Notes under the pieces: model-generated | Seen by the model: the letters and a program-made list of their open reading frames with translations, nothing else | Told to the model about the DNA's origin: nothing | The model's database searches: none | Part shown: positions 1 to 10,614 of the stretch, one piece after another | Numbering within the stretch: position 1 is the first letter of the stretch | Layout: each line of letters starts with the position of its first letter | Program-made: the position numbers and the translations under genes | Assembly (NCBI GenBank): GCA_029945375.1 | Contig: CM057068.1 | Span: 1 to 64,000, forward strand | Length of the DNA stretch: 64,000 bases | Origin: Agaricus subrufescens | Lineage: Eukaryota; Basidiomycota; Agaricomycetes; Agaricales; Agaricaceae | Reading direction: 5' to 3'

Positions 1-26
1 ATGATTTGTAATACAGTGCCTGGCAC

Positions 27-265
27 ACTGCGCCTGCGGAGATTGAAGTGTGGGAGCTTTGCGCCATCTGAGATTGAATTGCGCCACGGAATCTCGGCAC
101 GCTGACTAATTGCGCCAGTGAAGCCAACTGTGCGCCATTACACTGCTCGGCAAGCGCCGAGCCAATGGGATTCTTTATAATCATAGCCCACGCCGAAAGC
201 AGGCTTACAGCCTGCTTACTAATTGCGCCCTGGCAATTGCCTTGCGCCATCAGCTGCGCCACTCC
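27..265. repeat. Dispersed TGCGCC short repeats
   Basis: The hexamer TGCGCC, often as ATTGCGCCA or TGCGCCAT, recurs at least eight times in about 240 bp, in one orientation and at irregular spacing. No reading frame runs through it. Together with the hairpins just downstream it looks like the end of a non-autonomous mobile element or a subterminal repeat array, but no terminal repeats or target duplication can be seen because the window starts here. Confidence 0.5.
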
Positions 266-333
266 TCCCCTGAAAATGAAAGACAATTCAATATAAAATC
301 AACGGCTGATCCCCTCAGCACGCTACTAGGCTC

Positions 334-364
334 GTTGGAATCGCCTCGAAGAGGCGATTCCAAC
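334..364. repeat. 14-bp stem perfect hairpin
   Basis: Positions 334-347 and 351-364 are exact reverse complements (GTTGGAATCGCCTC / GAGGCGATTCCAAC) with a 3-nt loop. The outer end, GTTGGAAT, is shared with the larger palindrome at 404-449. Confidence 0.85.
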
Positions 365-378
365 AAAACACAGTCCTA

Positions 379-395
379 ACGCTGCTTTGCAGCGT
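379..395. repeat. 7-bp stem hairpin
   Basis: ACGCTGC and GCAGCGT form a 7-bp stem around a TTT loop. It sits between the two larger palindromes, giving three hairpins in about 115 bp. Confidence 0.6.
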
Positions 396-403
396 ACCCC
401 CCA

Positions 404-449
404 CAGAATTCCAACAAGCAGCGCTGGCGCGCTGCTTGTTGGAATTCTG
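404..449. repeat. 21-bp stem perfect palindrome
   Basis: Positions 404-424 pair perfectly with 429-449 around a TGGC loop; the stem contains GAATTCCAAC and a GCAGCGC core. A 21-bp uninterrupted stem is far beyond chance for this length. It shares the ATTCCAAC block with the hairpin at 334-364, so both probably belong to one element family. Confidence 0.85.
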
Positions 450-787
450 CTAGGTTGCCATGGAAGTGTCAAAGGAGAAGAGGCAAGCGGGTGGGCTGGA
501 CGCCGTGGTAGAAGATGAGGGCGAGAATTGCATCAGGCTTTCCTCATACAAACCATACAGTGACCGGCATACCTCAGTTTCTCCAACCTCCAAACAGCCT
601 CCTTCAAGGATTCAACGTAGTCAAATCTTGAAGCCAACTATAGGTTACACGAGAATCTGAAATGTCTGCCGCGTAATGATCGTGAGACCCTAGATACCAT
701 TTTACTCAGCCTGTCATTGAATGGTACAGTATGATACACCAGCATATAAAATCCTAATAGCAGTACGAACGAGATAAATGAGCGTTA

Positions 788-1999
788 TTAGGCCATAGCC
801 TCCGGTACAGCTGGAACACGAGGGACACTACGAATTTCATCAGTTCCACCAAACTGTGTCGTAACGTGAACGGAATGGTTCCAATGCAAGGAACTAATAC
901 GGTCGCTTTGTCTCAATTCCGATTCGTATGCTATTCCTCTGGCGACTCTGTACTGCACGAGGAAGTAAGAGATTATCTAGATAAATGTTTTAGACTTGAG
1001 ATTGATATCAAGTTTATGGTGAACTTACCTCGACAACAAATGTGGTATCAGCAAAGAGAACGTATACGCTTAGTTGCCAAAATATTGCGATAGATAGTAC
1101 CCATAAAGATTCCAGGGCATATGACTCGACGATGATGGCTACCACATTCATGTATCCTGTAGAGCCTTGAGCTTTCCCTATAGGTTTGCGGTGTTAGAGG
1201 ATTTTCACCGCTGGTATGATGATTCCGTACCGATTAGCTTCCTTTGTTTCCATTGCATGACTATGAGATAGCCGCATATGAACAGAGTACAGAGTACAGT
1301 AGTAGCTCCTTGAGTCGAAGCTTCCGTTACCTCTAATTTACCATCGAGTATGTCAAGTTCCACAGAGGGCCCTTGCGTTGTATAAAGTATGATAGTTCTC
1401 ATCCTTAATACTGGATGGAAACGATCAATATCATAAAAGGAAAAAGTATTTTGGAACATACTAACCAACAAAAGCCAATAAAGTCAATATGGGAATCACA
1501 ACCACCCAACGTAGAAACTGAGTGGCACCCCAGATGACCCATACCCGCCAAATCTTTACGCTAACTTAGCCGGGTTGGAAAGTAGAAGTAAGAAATGGTG
1601 GGGACGTACCTGTATTGACAACGTCAATACATCAATCACTACCTGACAACCCAGCGCAATCCATACCACAGGACTAGTGGGAGAAAGTGTTGCAACGAAG
1701 TAAAACGGACTGCCTGGGTAGTCGCTGTGCTTGATGTAGGTTTCTTGGGCGACCCAAGCACTGGCTATTACATAATATGTTCCGCAGACCATTATGACGA
1801 CAGAGTAAGCAAGCATGAATTTGGCTTGTCTTTTTCTCTCTCCCATTCGGATTTGACGAAGCACTGCAGGAACATATAGGCAGAAGATGGCGAAGGCAAG
1901 TCCGTAGAAGGCCCCTGCCACAGTTGTGGAGCCAAGAAGGTCCAGTTGATTAACAGCGAGTATGTATCCTTCAAGTGGTGTTATGGTACTGTTGTCCAT
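788..1999 (-). CDS. Seven-transmembrane fungal membrane protein, 323 aa, 5 exons
   Basis: Unnamed seven-helix integral membrane protein of a family that I recall as expanded in mushrooms; the ligand or role is not known to me. My exons are 1999-1610, 1553-1466, 1410-1231, 1177-1029 and 952-788, in phase throughout. Helices are seen around residues 22-45, 57-80, 108-140 (crossing exon 1/2), in exon 2, near the start of exon 3 before a WKQRK loop, and twice in exon 4. Family-like marks are the IWRVWVIWG segment, YMNVVAIIVESYALES in helix 6, and YRVARG opening the cytosolic tail of about 55 residues. The start is the first ATG, followed by a short extracellular segment with an N-glycosylation sequon (NST). 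Intron 3 has a CTAAC branch point. It looks intact. Membership is by remembered pattern, not alignment. Confidence 0.8.
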
Positions 2000-2619
2000 T
2001 GAGAGGGCCCGAGAGACTGATTTCTCGATAGTTGTCTATATAGCTTCTTCACATTCGTAGCTGCTATTCTTAGATGGTCCATACACTTCGGGGCCGGAGG
2101 GATCTCCTCAAGAACCTGATACATTCTTTATGTTATCGCACATTCAACAAAAAAAAGTCTCCCACGATGATCTCACTGGACCAATGATGTGCTGGCTTCA
2201 TGGTGATAAATAATCGCCTTTCGGTTATCGTGGTTCTCTGTGTGACCGTTGCAAAGAAGGTATTGGTGTCTAGACGCTTATCGATGTCATCAGGAGGAAT
2301 GTTCTGGATCTAGAAATCATAGAATGTGATTAAACAATATAATAATCAGACACGATAGTCAGGCATCAACTTTGCGCCTTTACTCACACCTTACCTGAAA
2401 CCCGAGACGAATCCCTCTGACCGGATCTAACAGGCGCTGGAGAAGCAACGACACCAAGATGGTTCAGTAGGAGACTGACCCTAATTCTTTGGTGGACTAT
2501 TTGTGAGAGTCAGGAAAAGTTACGAACACTTGGCGGATACAACCGACCATGGCTCCCTCCCACTTGATCGTTATAATCTTTCGTCGCAGTAGGACTGCAA
2601 TGACATCCTATCCGAATTG
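2000..2619. other. Intergenic, nothing recognised
   Basis: No frame with coding character, tRNA or repeat was recognised. It presumably holds the promoter of the seven-helix gene (-) next to 2000 and the 3' flank of the uncertain minus-strand trace ending at 2620. Confidence 0.4.
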
Positions 2620-3043
2620 TTAGGACATTTTCTCTGCGACAATATTGTCCGCCGCACCTAGGCTACTTGAGGCGCCCCAATGACCCTCGCCTTGTCTTCT
2701 TTGGTTGATATAATACGAATAGGGGCAGTTGTTCAGCATCAATGATGCGGGTTTGTGATACAGGAAACCATCTAGAACCTGATTCTGATATCGTTCAGTA
2801 TAATCAGCTGAATTCCCGTACCTAAAAAGGCCAGATCAGTTGAGGTAAGGGTGAGGCTACCGTTACTATACTCGCTGACTGCGGTCTGGCCAATCCATAG
2901 GTCAGACGAATGAAGGGGACATTGATGAAGTTCCGATGTACCAGTGACTGTAATGAGTCAGGATATAGAACTGCGTCATTTGTGAGGAAATTGGAGGGAC
3001 AGCGACGAACATCGGAGACGACCCGTTCTATCCCACAGTGCAT
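2620..3043 (-). CDS. Unidentified coding trace, two exons, possibly a gene fragment
   Basis: On the minus strand an open frame from an ATG at 3043 can be joined, through a weak CA|GTCAGC donor near 2890 and a TTTTTAG acceptor at about 2824, to a clean frame that ends in TAA at 2620-2622. The second exon reads as plausible protein (it contains YGNSADYTERYQNQ, a HKPAS tract and NNCPYSYYINQRR), clearly better than a random frame. I cannot assign a family. The first exon lacks a recognisable start context, and the minus-strand sequence above it runs into the promoter of the F-box gene at 3131. It may be the remnant of a longer gene cut by rearrangement. Confidence 0.35.
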
Positions 3044-3130
3044 CTGATCAGAGAGATCAGAGAGTGCTCATGATGATGACTCCGTGCTTGGTGGGCCCCA
3101 TATCTTACTACTCACTCGTTTCTAGCTATT

Positions 3131-4642
3131 ATGTCTCGACTTGAAAATTTGCCACTCGACATTATCCGTGAAATCATCGGCCCTCAAACAGTAAGCATTG
3201 GTATATCAGTAGTATATGGCTCACTAAACATTTCCAGGAAAAAGCAGACCTTTGTAGTCTACGACTAGTCTCGAAATCGCTCGATGCGCTGATTTATCCT
3301 ACCCTTTTCTCTTCTCTAAACCTTGATTTCAAGGATATCAATGATTTTACAAGGTGCCGAAATATCGTTACGATGCTCGCAAATGGTTCTACCTCTGTAT
3401 TCGGGTGCACTCAGCAACTCAAACTTAACCTGTCAAGGATTTATGATACGAATGATACAGAGATGCAGGAATTATCACATATTCAAAAAGTAGTTGGTGA
3501 ACGAATTTTTGACGCCATTTCTTCGTTGACAAACCTTCAAACTATGAAGTACCGCTTTGCCTTTTGTCGCGCCGATGAATTCTGACTCTGGTATTCTAGT
3601 TTCTACGTGTCAGTGAAATACCCTGAACAGCTGACCAGTGAGATTATGCGAGCGTTAGGAACACTCACCTCCTTCATGGGCTTCAGTAGTCTCACTCTCA
3701 GCAAAGATCCACCCTCATCATTTACGCTCCAACCTCTATCTAATCTCACTGTCCTTCGAGTGACCTGGGAGGGCAGAGCAGACGGTGTAATATGTGATAT
3801 TGCATCGTTCTTGGCCAGAACCTCCCATTTATCCGAGTTATACCTTTCAAATGATTCCTCTTCGCTTCACGAGTTGTTTGCGCAAATTGGGAAGATGGAA
3901 AGGGAGTGGCAGCTTAGCGAGCTTCAATTGAATGGGATAGACGTCCGTCCTGATGATATAACAGCCCTGGCGCGACGTTTCAAGTACCTTGCTTGTCTCG
4001 AGATCCGAAACAATCCTAGCCCTACTGCGGCTGAGGATTTCGGCACTATTTGCGATCGCCTCTGGCAAGAACAAGACATCTTGCTGAAACGTATTTCGAC
4101 GGACTATTCGGAGGATCCGTTGCTTCTTTCGTACCTCGGCTCGTACTCAGGATTGACGAAAGTTTGTTTCGGTCAAAAGGAAGCAGTTGGGGATGACATC
4201 TATCTGAAAATTCTTCCCCGGCATGCGGGGACTTTGGTCGAATACCAGCTACATGCAGGAGCACGTGGGTTCATATCTGAGGTTCAACGAGCAGGGCTGT
4301 TGAGTTGTCAGCGACTACGAACATTGCGGGCCAGTACTACCTTGACCTGGGAAGAGCTGTTGAACAAAAAGATCGAGAAAGATTTATTCAGTACTCGTGA
4401 TATAACAACGCTTGTGCGTGCCTTTGGTTACCCTGTGTGCACTTTTTTATTGACTTTTGTAGGAATTGTGGCTCGACGTTGGTCTAGAACTTGCCCAGCT
4501 GGAACATTTAGAATTAATTCCGCAAAAAGCCCGACATGCATTTTCATCTGCAGGCACCTTTTCGAGAATTCGAAAACTGAAAGAAGTGATTGAGAGATAC
4601 CGGGAAACAAGAAGAATGAAATTCCTTGTTAATAGTTTGTAG
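3131..4642 (+). CDS. F-box protein with leucine-rich-type C-terminal part, 454 aa
   Basis: Probable substrate adaptor of an SCF ubiquitin ligase. The N-terminus carries a short F-box-like helix (ENLPLDIIREIIG) and, across intron 1, a second one (LCSLRLVSKSLDALIYPTLF), the usual L-P..I...I / L.L VSK pattern. The rest is a set of degenerate leucine-rich repeats typical of mushroom F-box proteins. Exons 3131-3190, 3238-3548, 3600-4413 and 4463-4642 keep phase; intron 2 (GTACCG donor) and intron 3 (GTGCGT donor) remove in-frame stops. The C-terminus is basic and helical. No partner or substrate can be inferred. Such genes are highly expanded and fast-evolving in Agaricomycetes. Confidence 0.8.
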
Positions 4643-4704
4643 ATGATAACGTTTTCGACAGGACCAATATAGAATGCACTCCATTACGATGTACTACATG
4701 TTTG

Positions 4705-5737
4705 CTAACGCAGGGGACTATCTTGGCGATGACGTTCAGGGCAGTCCAACCACCAATGCGGCTCGAGGCATATATAACAGAGGGTCGAGGGGGGGTACTG
4801 GGCTCGGACAAGGCATTCATGAATTCGGTGCTCTCCTCCACAGGCAGGACAATCGGTGGACTCTGTTTCGTCTGGAAGGGAGGGAGCAGTGGCGAGCTGT
4901 TCTTGGGCTTCTTTGCCTGTATGAGCCAAGACCTGGAGCAGATGTTCTCCGTGATCTTCTCGTCTGGTGGCGGGCAACATTGAGAGGGAGGAGCGTATGA
5001 AGCGGGCGACGAGAGACTCCCAAGTGGGTCTAGCAAAGTAGCGCTTGAGCTTTTGGCCTCTAGGCTCAAGGGCACGTCCGTCGCGATAATACTGATCGTA
5101 TAATTGTTCAAGGAGGATGGCGAGTCTGAGATCGCGACGCGTTATTCCGGGAACACGGCGAGACAGCGGCGGGTTGGCGCCGGGATCTTCTTCGTTCCAT
5201 CGGGGACGTAGAGCGGTATTGGTGTGGAGGAAGAGCTTTAGAGTGGGGCGTCTGCCGTGTTGGAGAGAATGGAGGGCAGGGTGATGCTGAGGGGGGTGAT
5301 GAGCGAGGTGCAGTGATGTCGTAGACACTGATGGGATACCTTTTCTTCCTCAGTTGTCACGGCGAGGTCGGCCAGAAACTGGGAAGCACAAGAGTGGTTT
5401 GCAAAGGAGTACTCTGTGTTCAGGTGCGCTATGTAGCGATCCTAGGAGGGATTGAGGACGAGAGGCGGCGAGAATTGGCAGGACGAACGTTACGGGCAGT
5501 GTAGTGTCTGCGGGCGTAGAAGCCGACACCCCAGCCGCGGGCGTAGAGGGGGTAGAGGAACTCTTCGGCCTCCCGCCTGACGAGCCAGAAGGAGGGATAG
5601 CCATCGACCGGGGGGGGCAGCGGGGGGATGTACTGCGAGCCGGTCGAGATCCGCTCTTCCTGGAAGCGGCGAGGAGCGCATACATGCAGTGGCCGCGCCA
5701 AGGCCGGGCGCAGGCCCAGCACCGGAACGCGCAGCAT
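4705..5737 (-). CDS. Pterin-4a-carbinolamine dehydratase-like protein with two C-terminal zinc knuckles, 304 aa
   Basis: Exons 5737-5494, 5428-5340 and 5286-4705. The core looks like a pterin-4a-carbinolamine dehydratase (PCD/DCoH), which dehydrates 4a-hydroxytetrahydropterin: a helix (FLADLAVTTEEEK) leads straight into the HHP signature at residues 112-114, then a strand (LKLFLHTNTAL) and a helix beginning GITRRDLRLAILLEQ, matching the family's HHP-strand-GLSERD order. The chosen start opens with an Arg-rich stretch lacking acidic residues, resembling a mitochondrial targeting peptide. In-frame ATGs also exist at 5845 and 5890, the last overlapping SEC31. The last 48 residues hold C257-X2-C-X3-H-X4-C269 and C281-X2-C-X3-H-X4-C293, two zinc-knuckle-like motifs of identical spacing. 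A conventional PCD is about 100 residues; this one is extended at both ends. It diverges from SEC31. Confidence 0.7.
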
Positions 5738-5862
5738 CTGGTCGGCGGACGCTGAGCAGACGCGGAGGGCTGGCGCGTGGTCACGTGTGATTAGGGCCGG
5801 GCGGGGGGAGACCAACGTGTCGCTGCCGGCGAGCTTGCTGAACATCCCCTCGACGGCGAGCG
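5738..5862. promoter_or_regulatory. Divergent promoter between PCD-like gene and SEC31
   Basis: Only 125 bp separate the chosen start codons of two head-to-head genes. The segment is GC-rich with no obvious TATA box, which fits a bidirectional housekeeping promoter. If the PCD-like gene starts at 5845 the gap shrinks to 17 bp. Confidence 0.5.
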
Positions 5863-8800
5863 ATGAAACTGAAGGAAATCCACCGGACATCCACCTTTGC
5901 CTGGTCTCCCGAGGCGCCTCTCCCGCTTCTTGCCACCGGTACCGTCGCCGGTGCCCTCGACGAGTCCTTCAGCAACGAGAGCCAGCTCGAACTTTGGGCT
6001 CCTGATTTGCTTGACAAGCACGAGTACGACCTCGGCTCAGACCCTGCGCGAGGCCCAAAAGGTCTTGTCACTGATACTGCTCGGTACTCACCCGCCTTTC
6101 CACCCACACACTGCCCATCACTCACCGTGTCCTAGCTTCAACCGTCTTGCCTGGGGTTACGTAGATGCCAGTCGCCCGCGCGGCGTGATCGCGGCCGGTC
6201 TCGAGAATGGGGAGCTCGCGTTGTGGGATCCTTCCAAAATCCTTGCCGGTCAAGGGTATGTCCATCCCTTCCCCCATATCCGTACTTTCTTGACGCGGAT
6301 CACAGGGCCCAATCTCTCATCTTCCGAAATACCACCCACACCGGCCCAGTACGCGGCCTCGATTTTAATCCCATTCAATCCAGTCTTCTCGCGTCTGGCG
6401 GTGTGAGCGGCGAGGTTCGTTCACACCTTCTGTAATCGCTCCCCATATCACTCATCCCCCGCCAGGTCTATATCTGGGATCTAAAAGACCCCAGCAAACC
6501 CTACACTCCCACTCCCGGCACCCGGAGCACCAAACTCGATGAAATCACGTCCGTTGCGTGGAATCAGCAAGTGCAATACGTTCTCGCCGGCTCCAGCAGC
6601 ACAGGTTACACCGTCGTCTGGGACTTGAGGGGTAAACGAGAAGTCGTCGCGCTCGCCTATGGGGGAGGCACTGGAACTCTTTCAGGCCACGTTGCTGCTG
6701 GTGGCGGATTAGCTGTAGGAGGCCGTAGAGGCATGAGTGATATCGCCTGGCATCCAGACAATGTGGGCACTTTACCTCCCTGGTCCCAAATCCCTTCTCA
6801 TGTCGTCTAGGCTACGCGTCTGGTCACTGCTTCCGAGGATGATTCTTCCCCGATCATCATGGTCTGGGACCTCCGTAATGCTAGAGCCCCCGAAAAGGTT
6901 CGTTCCTCTCTGTTTTCGAAATTTCAGCTTCAATCTCAACTCCAATAGATCCTTACAGGTCATGAAAAAGGTGTTCTTTCCTTGTCCTGGTGTAAACAGG
7001 ACGCCGATCTACTACTCTCGTGTGGTAAAGACAATCGCGCCTTGTGCTGGAACCCACAAACCTCAGAAATTGTTGGCGAGGTACGACCTTTAAAATCTTG
7101 CTGATCTTTCTCTATATTCAATGACTGTCTAGCTACCGGCACATGAAAATTGGGCGTTCCAAGTTGATTGGTGTCCTCGTAATCCTGATCTCCTCGCCAC
7201 CGCTTTCTTCGATGGTACTATCGGCATTCATTCCGTTCACTCAGCCAACGAGCCAGCGACGAGCACCACTCGCGCGACGTCCAAACCTGATGGCTCAGAC
7301 CTTTTTGATGCTCCCGGGTTCTCTCAGACATCGCCGGTTGGATCTATTTCTCTCAAGCAACCGCCCAAGTGGTTCCGTCGCCCTGTCTCTTGCTCTTTTG
7401 GATTTGGCGGTCAACTTGTGTCCGTCTCTAATCTTCCAAACGCGCAAGGCAAGAATCAAAGCAGCGTGGTACATATTCGCAAGATCGTCACAGAACGAGA
7501 TCTCATCGAGCGGGCGAATGAGCTTCAAAGCGCTGTTGATGGACAAGGGCTACAGTCATTCGCTGAAGCCAAGGTCGCCGGTGGTGATGAGAACAATGAC
7601 GGGTGGAAGGCTCTCCTTAGCCTTTTCAATGCCAACTCGAGGGACGAACTTGTAACTCTTTTGGGTTTCTCGAAAGCAGAGGTTGCCCAACGCGTGGCTG
7701 CAGCCATCGAAAGCCTAAAGCTTGCAAAATCCTCTTCGGAGGAGGTGACTGAAGAACGAACCCATGAACCGGTGGTGTCATTTGCCGAGCCTGAGCGGCA
7801 GGAAGTTTCAGACGATGAAGCAACTGGCGAGAAGACCCCATCCGAGATCAGTGCAAGCGTTACGTCAGACGCAGCCTCAGGTCTTCGCGCCGACGGGGAA
7901 TCGACCACGACAGTCCCCAGCCTGTTTGGTGATGATGATTTGGCAGGGACACCCCAACTCGACACCGGCGCTGATTTTTTCAATACTGTCGGCATTGCTC
8001 AGGCCGGTGGCAACACTATTCATGTCCCTCATACAAACTATGGCCTCGATTCCTCTGTTGCTGCCACCATCGGTTCCGGTCCATCGTCCGTTACGTCAGA
8101 GGCACTCAAAAACAACGGCTTCAAAATCTACCCTACCGATGAATCTGAAACGGACCATCTAGTCACCAAGGCACTCGTCTTGGGTGACTTTGATTCCGCT
8201 GTCTCACTGTGCCTATCATCAGAGCGATACGCTGATGCCATTCTACTCGCTGCCCGTGGTGGACCCGAGCTCCTCAAACGTACACAGAAGGCTTATTTCG
8301 AACGTCGTACCACCGCTCTTCCATATCTTCGTCTTTTCCAATCCATTGTCACCAATGACCTCGCCGACATAGTCCAGAACGCTGATCTGCAAGAATGGCA
8401 AGAAATCTTTGTTGTGCTTTGCACTTTTGCTAGTCGCGAGGAGTTCCCTGGCCTTGCAGAGCAGCTGGGTGCTCGTCTCGAGTTCCAATCTACTGTTGAG
8501 AAAGACTCGGACGATGCTGAGGCACGCGACAAGGCATACAAGTATAGGAAAAACGCTATCCTTACTTACCTTGCATCAGCTCGTCTCGAAAGGTTGATCA
8601 ACATATGGATTGAAGAGTCGGCCGAGGAGGAGAACCGTATGATCGCCGACGGTGGCCTGGCCAGGTCATATTACTCTGCTCACGCCCATGCTCTACAGAG
8701 TTTCATGGAGAAAGTCACAGTTTTCCGTTCTGCCACAAAGTACAAGGACGACCAGCTGACTGCGATTTCTGATACCAATACCGCCGCTGTCAAGACATAC

Positions 8801-10614
8801 AAACTCGCAAATTTGTACGACAGGTACTTCGAATATGCCAACTTCCTATCTACTCAGGGCCTTGTAAAAGAGGCCCTGACTTTTGTCAAGCTCGTTCCCT
8901 TGGATTATAAAGGCTCGGGTGGTGCTGATTTGGCTTCGGAAAGGGAGAGGATCTCAGCTATCACTGGGACTCTACCTGTTGTACGTGAAACTGCCGTTGC
9001 AGTCCCTACTGTTCCCGTTGCAGCCCAAGCAAATGTTCACTCCACTCCGTATGGCTACTCCCCCCTACCCGCCCCTGTCGTTCCTGCCCCTGCACCAGCG
9101 CCGTACAACTATTCGCAGTCTATGCAAGCGTCTGGACAGTATGGACCCTCTACTACCAATGCATATGCCCCACAAGCTCCACAGTACGGCCACGATGGTT
9201 CTTACCCGACTTCTGCATCACTCACGCAACCACCTCATCTTCGAACTCAAACTTACGCTGCCCGAGTTCCTTCTCCCTCACGCACTAATGGTGCCGTTGC
9301 TCCACCCCCACCCCCGAAGCGACAGGACAATAGCGGATGGAATGATGCACCTATGATTACCCCATCCCGTACCCCTGCCAATGCTCCCCCTGGCCCTCCG
9401 AAAGCAGTCCCTATTACATCACCATTCCCCAATTCACCCTCACGGTCGGGTTCACCATTCACGGGACAGGGTCAGGCCAATCTCCCTCCGCCCCCCAGAC
9501 CGGGTAGCCGCCAAAGTATGCCTCCACCACCCCCGGGACCTCGTATGCCGGGACCCCCTCAGCCGCCTAATACTCGATCGCCTTCAACTACGATGCAGTC
9601 TCTTCCTTCTATGCATGGCGGATCACCGTCGAGGATATTGTCGCCCCCCAGCCAGGGCCCACCCACGCCTTCTCAGTACGCCCCACCGCCGTCTCGAGCT
9701 CCTGCCCCTGGACAAATGCCTCCGCCGTCGCAATTTGCTCGACCACCACCTCCCGGATCTGGCCCTTATATCCGCGCCACGCCTCCACCTCAACCAACTG
9801 GTCCTTACGCTCCACCCCCGACACAACAGCAACCTGGTCCTTACGCTCCGCCTCCGACACAACAGCAACCCGGACCTTACGCCCCTCCCCCGACTCAAAC
9901 GCAACCACCGCACCAAGGCCCAGGACAATACGCGCCCCCGCCTGCGCCTCATGGACCCCCGGGACCATATGCCCCGCCACCTGGTAGCACGTCTGGTCAT
10001 TTACCACCACCACCCCCGGGTGCCGGTGGTCCCCCCCAACCTCGAGGACTGGGTGCTCCCACCGGAGCTGGAGCGCCATCTACACAGGCCAAAGCTCAAC
10101 CGCCTCCTCCCAAGTATCGTGAGTGGTAGATTCATTGAATCGTTGGTTGGTTTAACGAGCCTGGTATAGCTCCTGGAGACCGAAGCCATATCCCGGAACA
10201 GGCACAGCCGGTGTACCAAATCCTTAGTGAACATCTACTGAGACTAAAGCAGTCGATGCCGGTTAGTTGTCACGTACCTTCTTGGCAGATCCAATCTCTC
10301 AAATTCATTTCATAGCCTCAACAAAAGCGACTTGCGGATGACGTTGAACGCCGTGTTAACTCCTTATTCGATGCTCTTAACTGTGAAGCTCTTTCGCAAC
10401 CTGTCGTCGAGCAATTGGTTGTTTTGACCAAAGGTAAGATGTACTGATAATCATATCTTTGAAAATCTAATCAGTGCTTCCGCAAATAGCCATGGCTGCC
10501 CGTGATCGCCCGGCTGCGTTGGCGATCCATGTGGATATTCTCACTCGTGGATCGCCCACCGATGAAGTTGGTATCTGGATGTCGGCTGTCAAGCAATTAA
10601 TTATGCGGTTGTAG
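5863..10614 (+). CDS. SEC31: SEC31, outer-coat subunit of COPII, 1428 aa, 10 exons
   Basis: Forms the SEC13/SEC31 outer cage of COPII vesicles at ER exit sites. Exons: 5863-6083, 6136-6255, 6306-6414, 6466-6762, 6811-6897, 6949-7080, 7133-10118, 10170-10261, 10316-10433, 10490-10614, all phase-consistent. The N-terminus ([16 protein letters not shown]) is the family's usual opening. Residues 1-350 are WD40 blades ([43 protein letters not shown]). Around residues 640-900 lies the alpha-solenoid, with [15 protein letters not shown] and [11 protein letters not shown]. Residues 950-1310 are Pro/Gln-rich and should bind SEC23. The last 110 residues are the conserved helical C-terminal domain. Length and order are normal. 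Introns are concentrated in the WD40 part and the tail. Confidence 0.95.
9800..9907 (+). repeat. 36-bp coding minisatellite in SEC31
   Basis: Three consecutive units encode the 12-residue repeat [12 protein letters not shown] (units at about 9800, 9836 and 9872, the last diverging to TQTQP), followed by looser GQYAPPP and GPYAPPP copies. Synonymous differences show the units are not very recent. It lies in the proline-rich SEC23-binding region. Confidence 0.8.

Noticed and set aside
3549..3599. Apparent stop breaking the F-box gene at 3583
   Set aside because: A GTACCG...TTCTAG intron of about 50 nt removes it and keeps phase.
4629..5111. Alternative minus-strand frame of 160 codons overlapping the PCD-like gene
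   Set aside because: The overlapping frame continues directly from the HHP exon and contains two regular zinc knuckles, so this one is treated as a shadow.
9381..10169. 262-codon plus-strand frame inside SEC31
   Set aside because: It is a Pro/His/Leu-rich shadow of the SEC31 proline-rich region in another frame.
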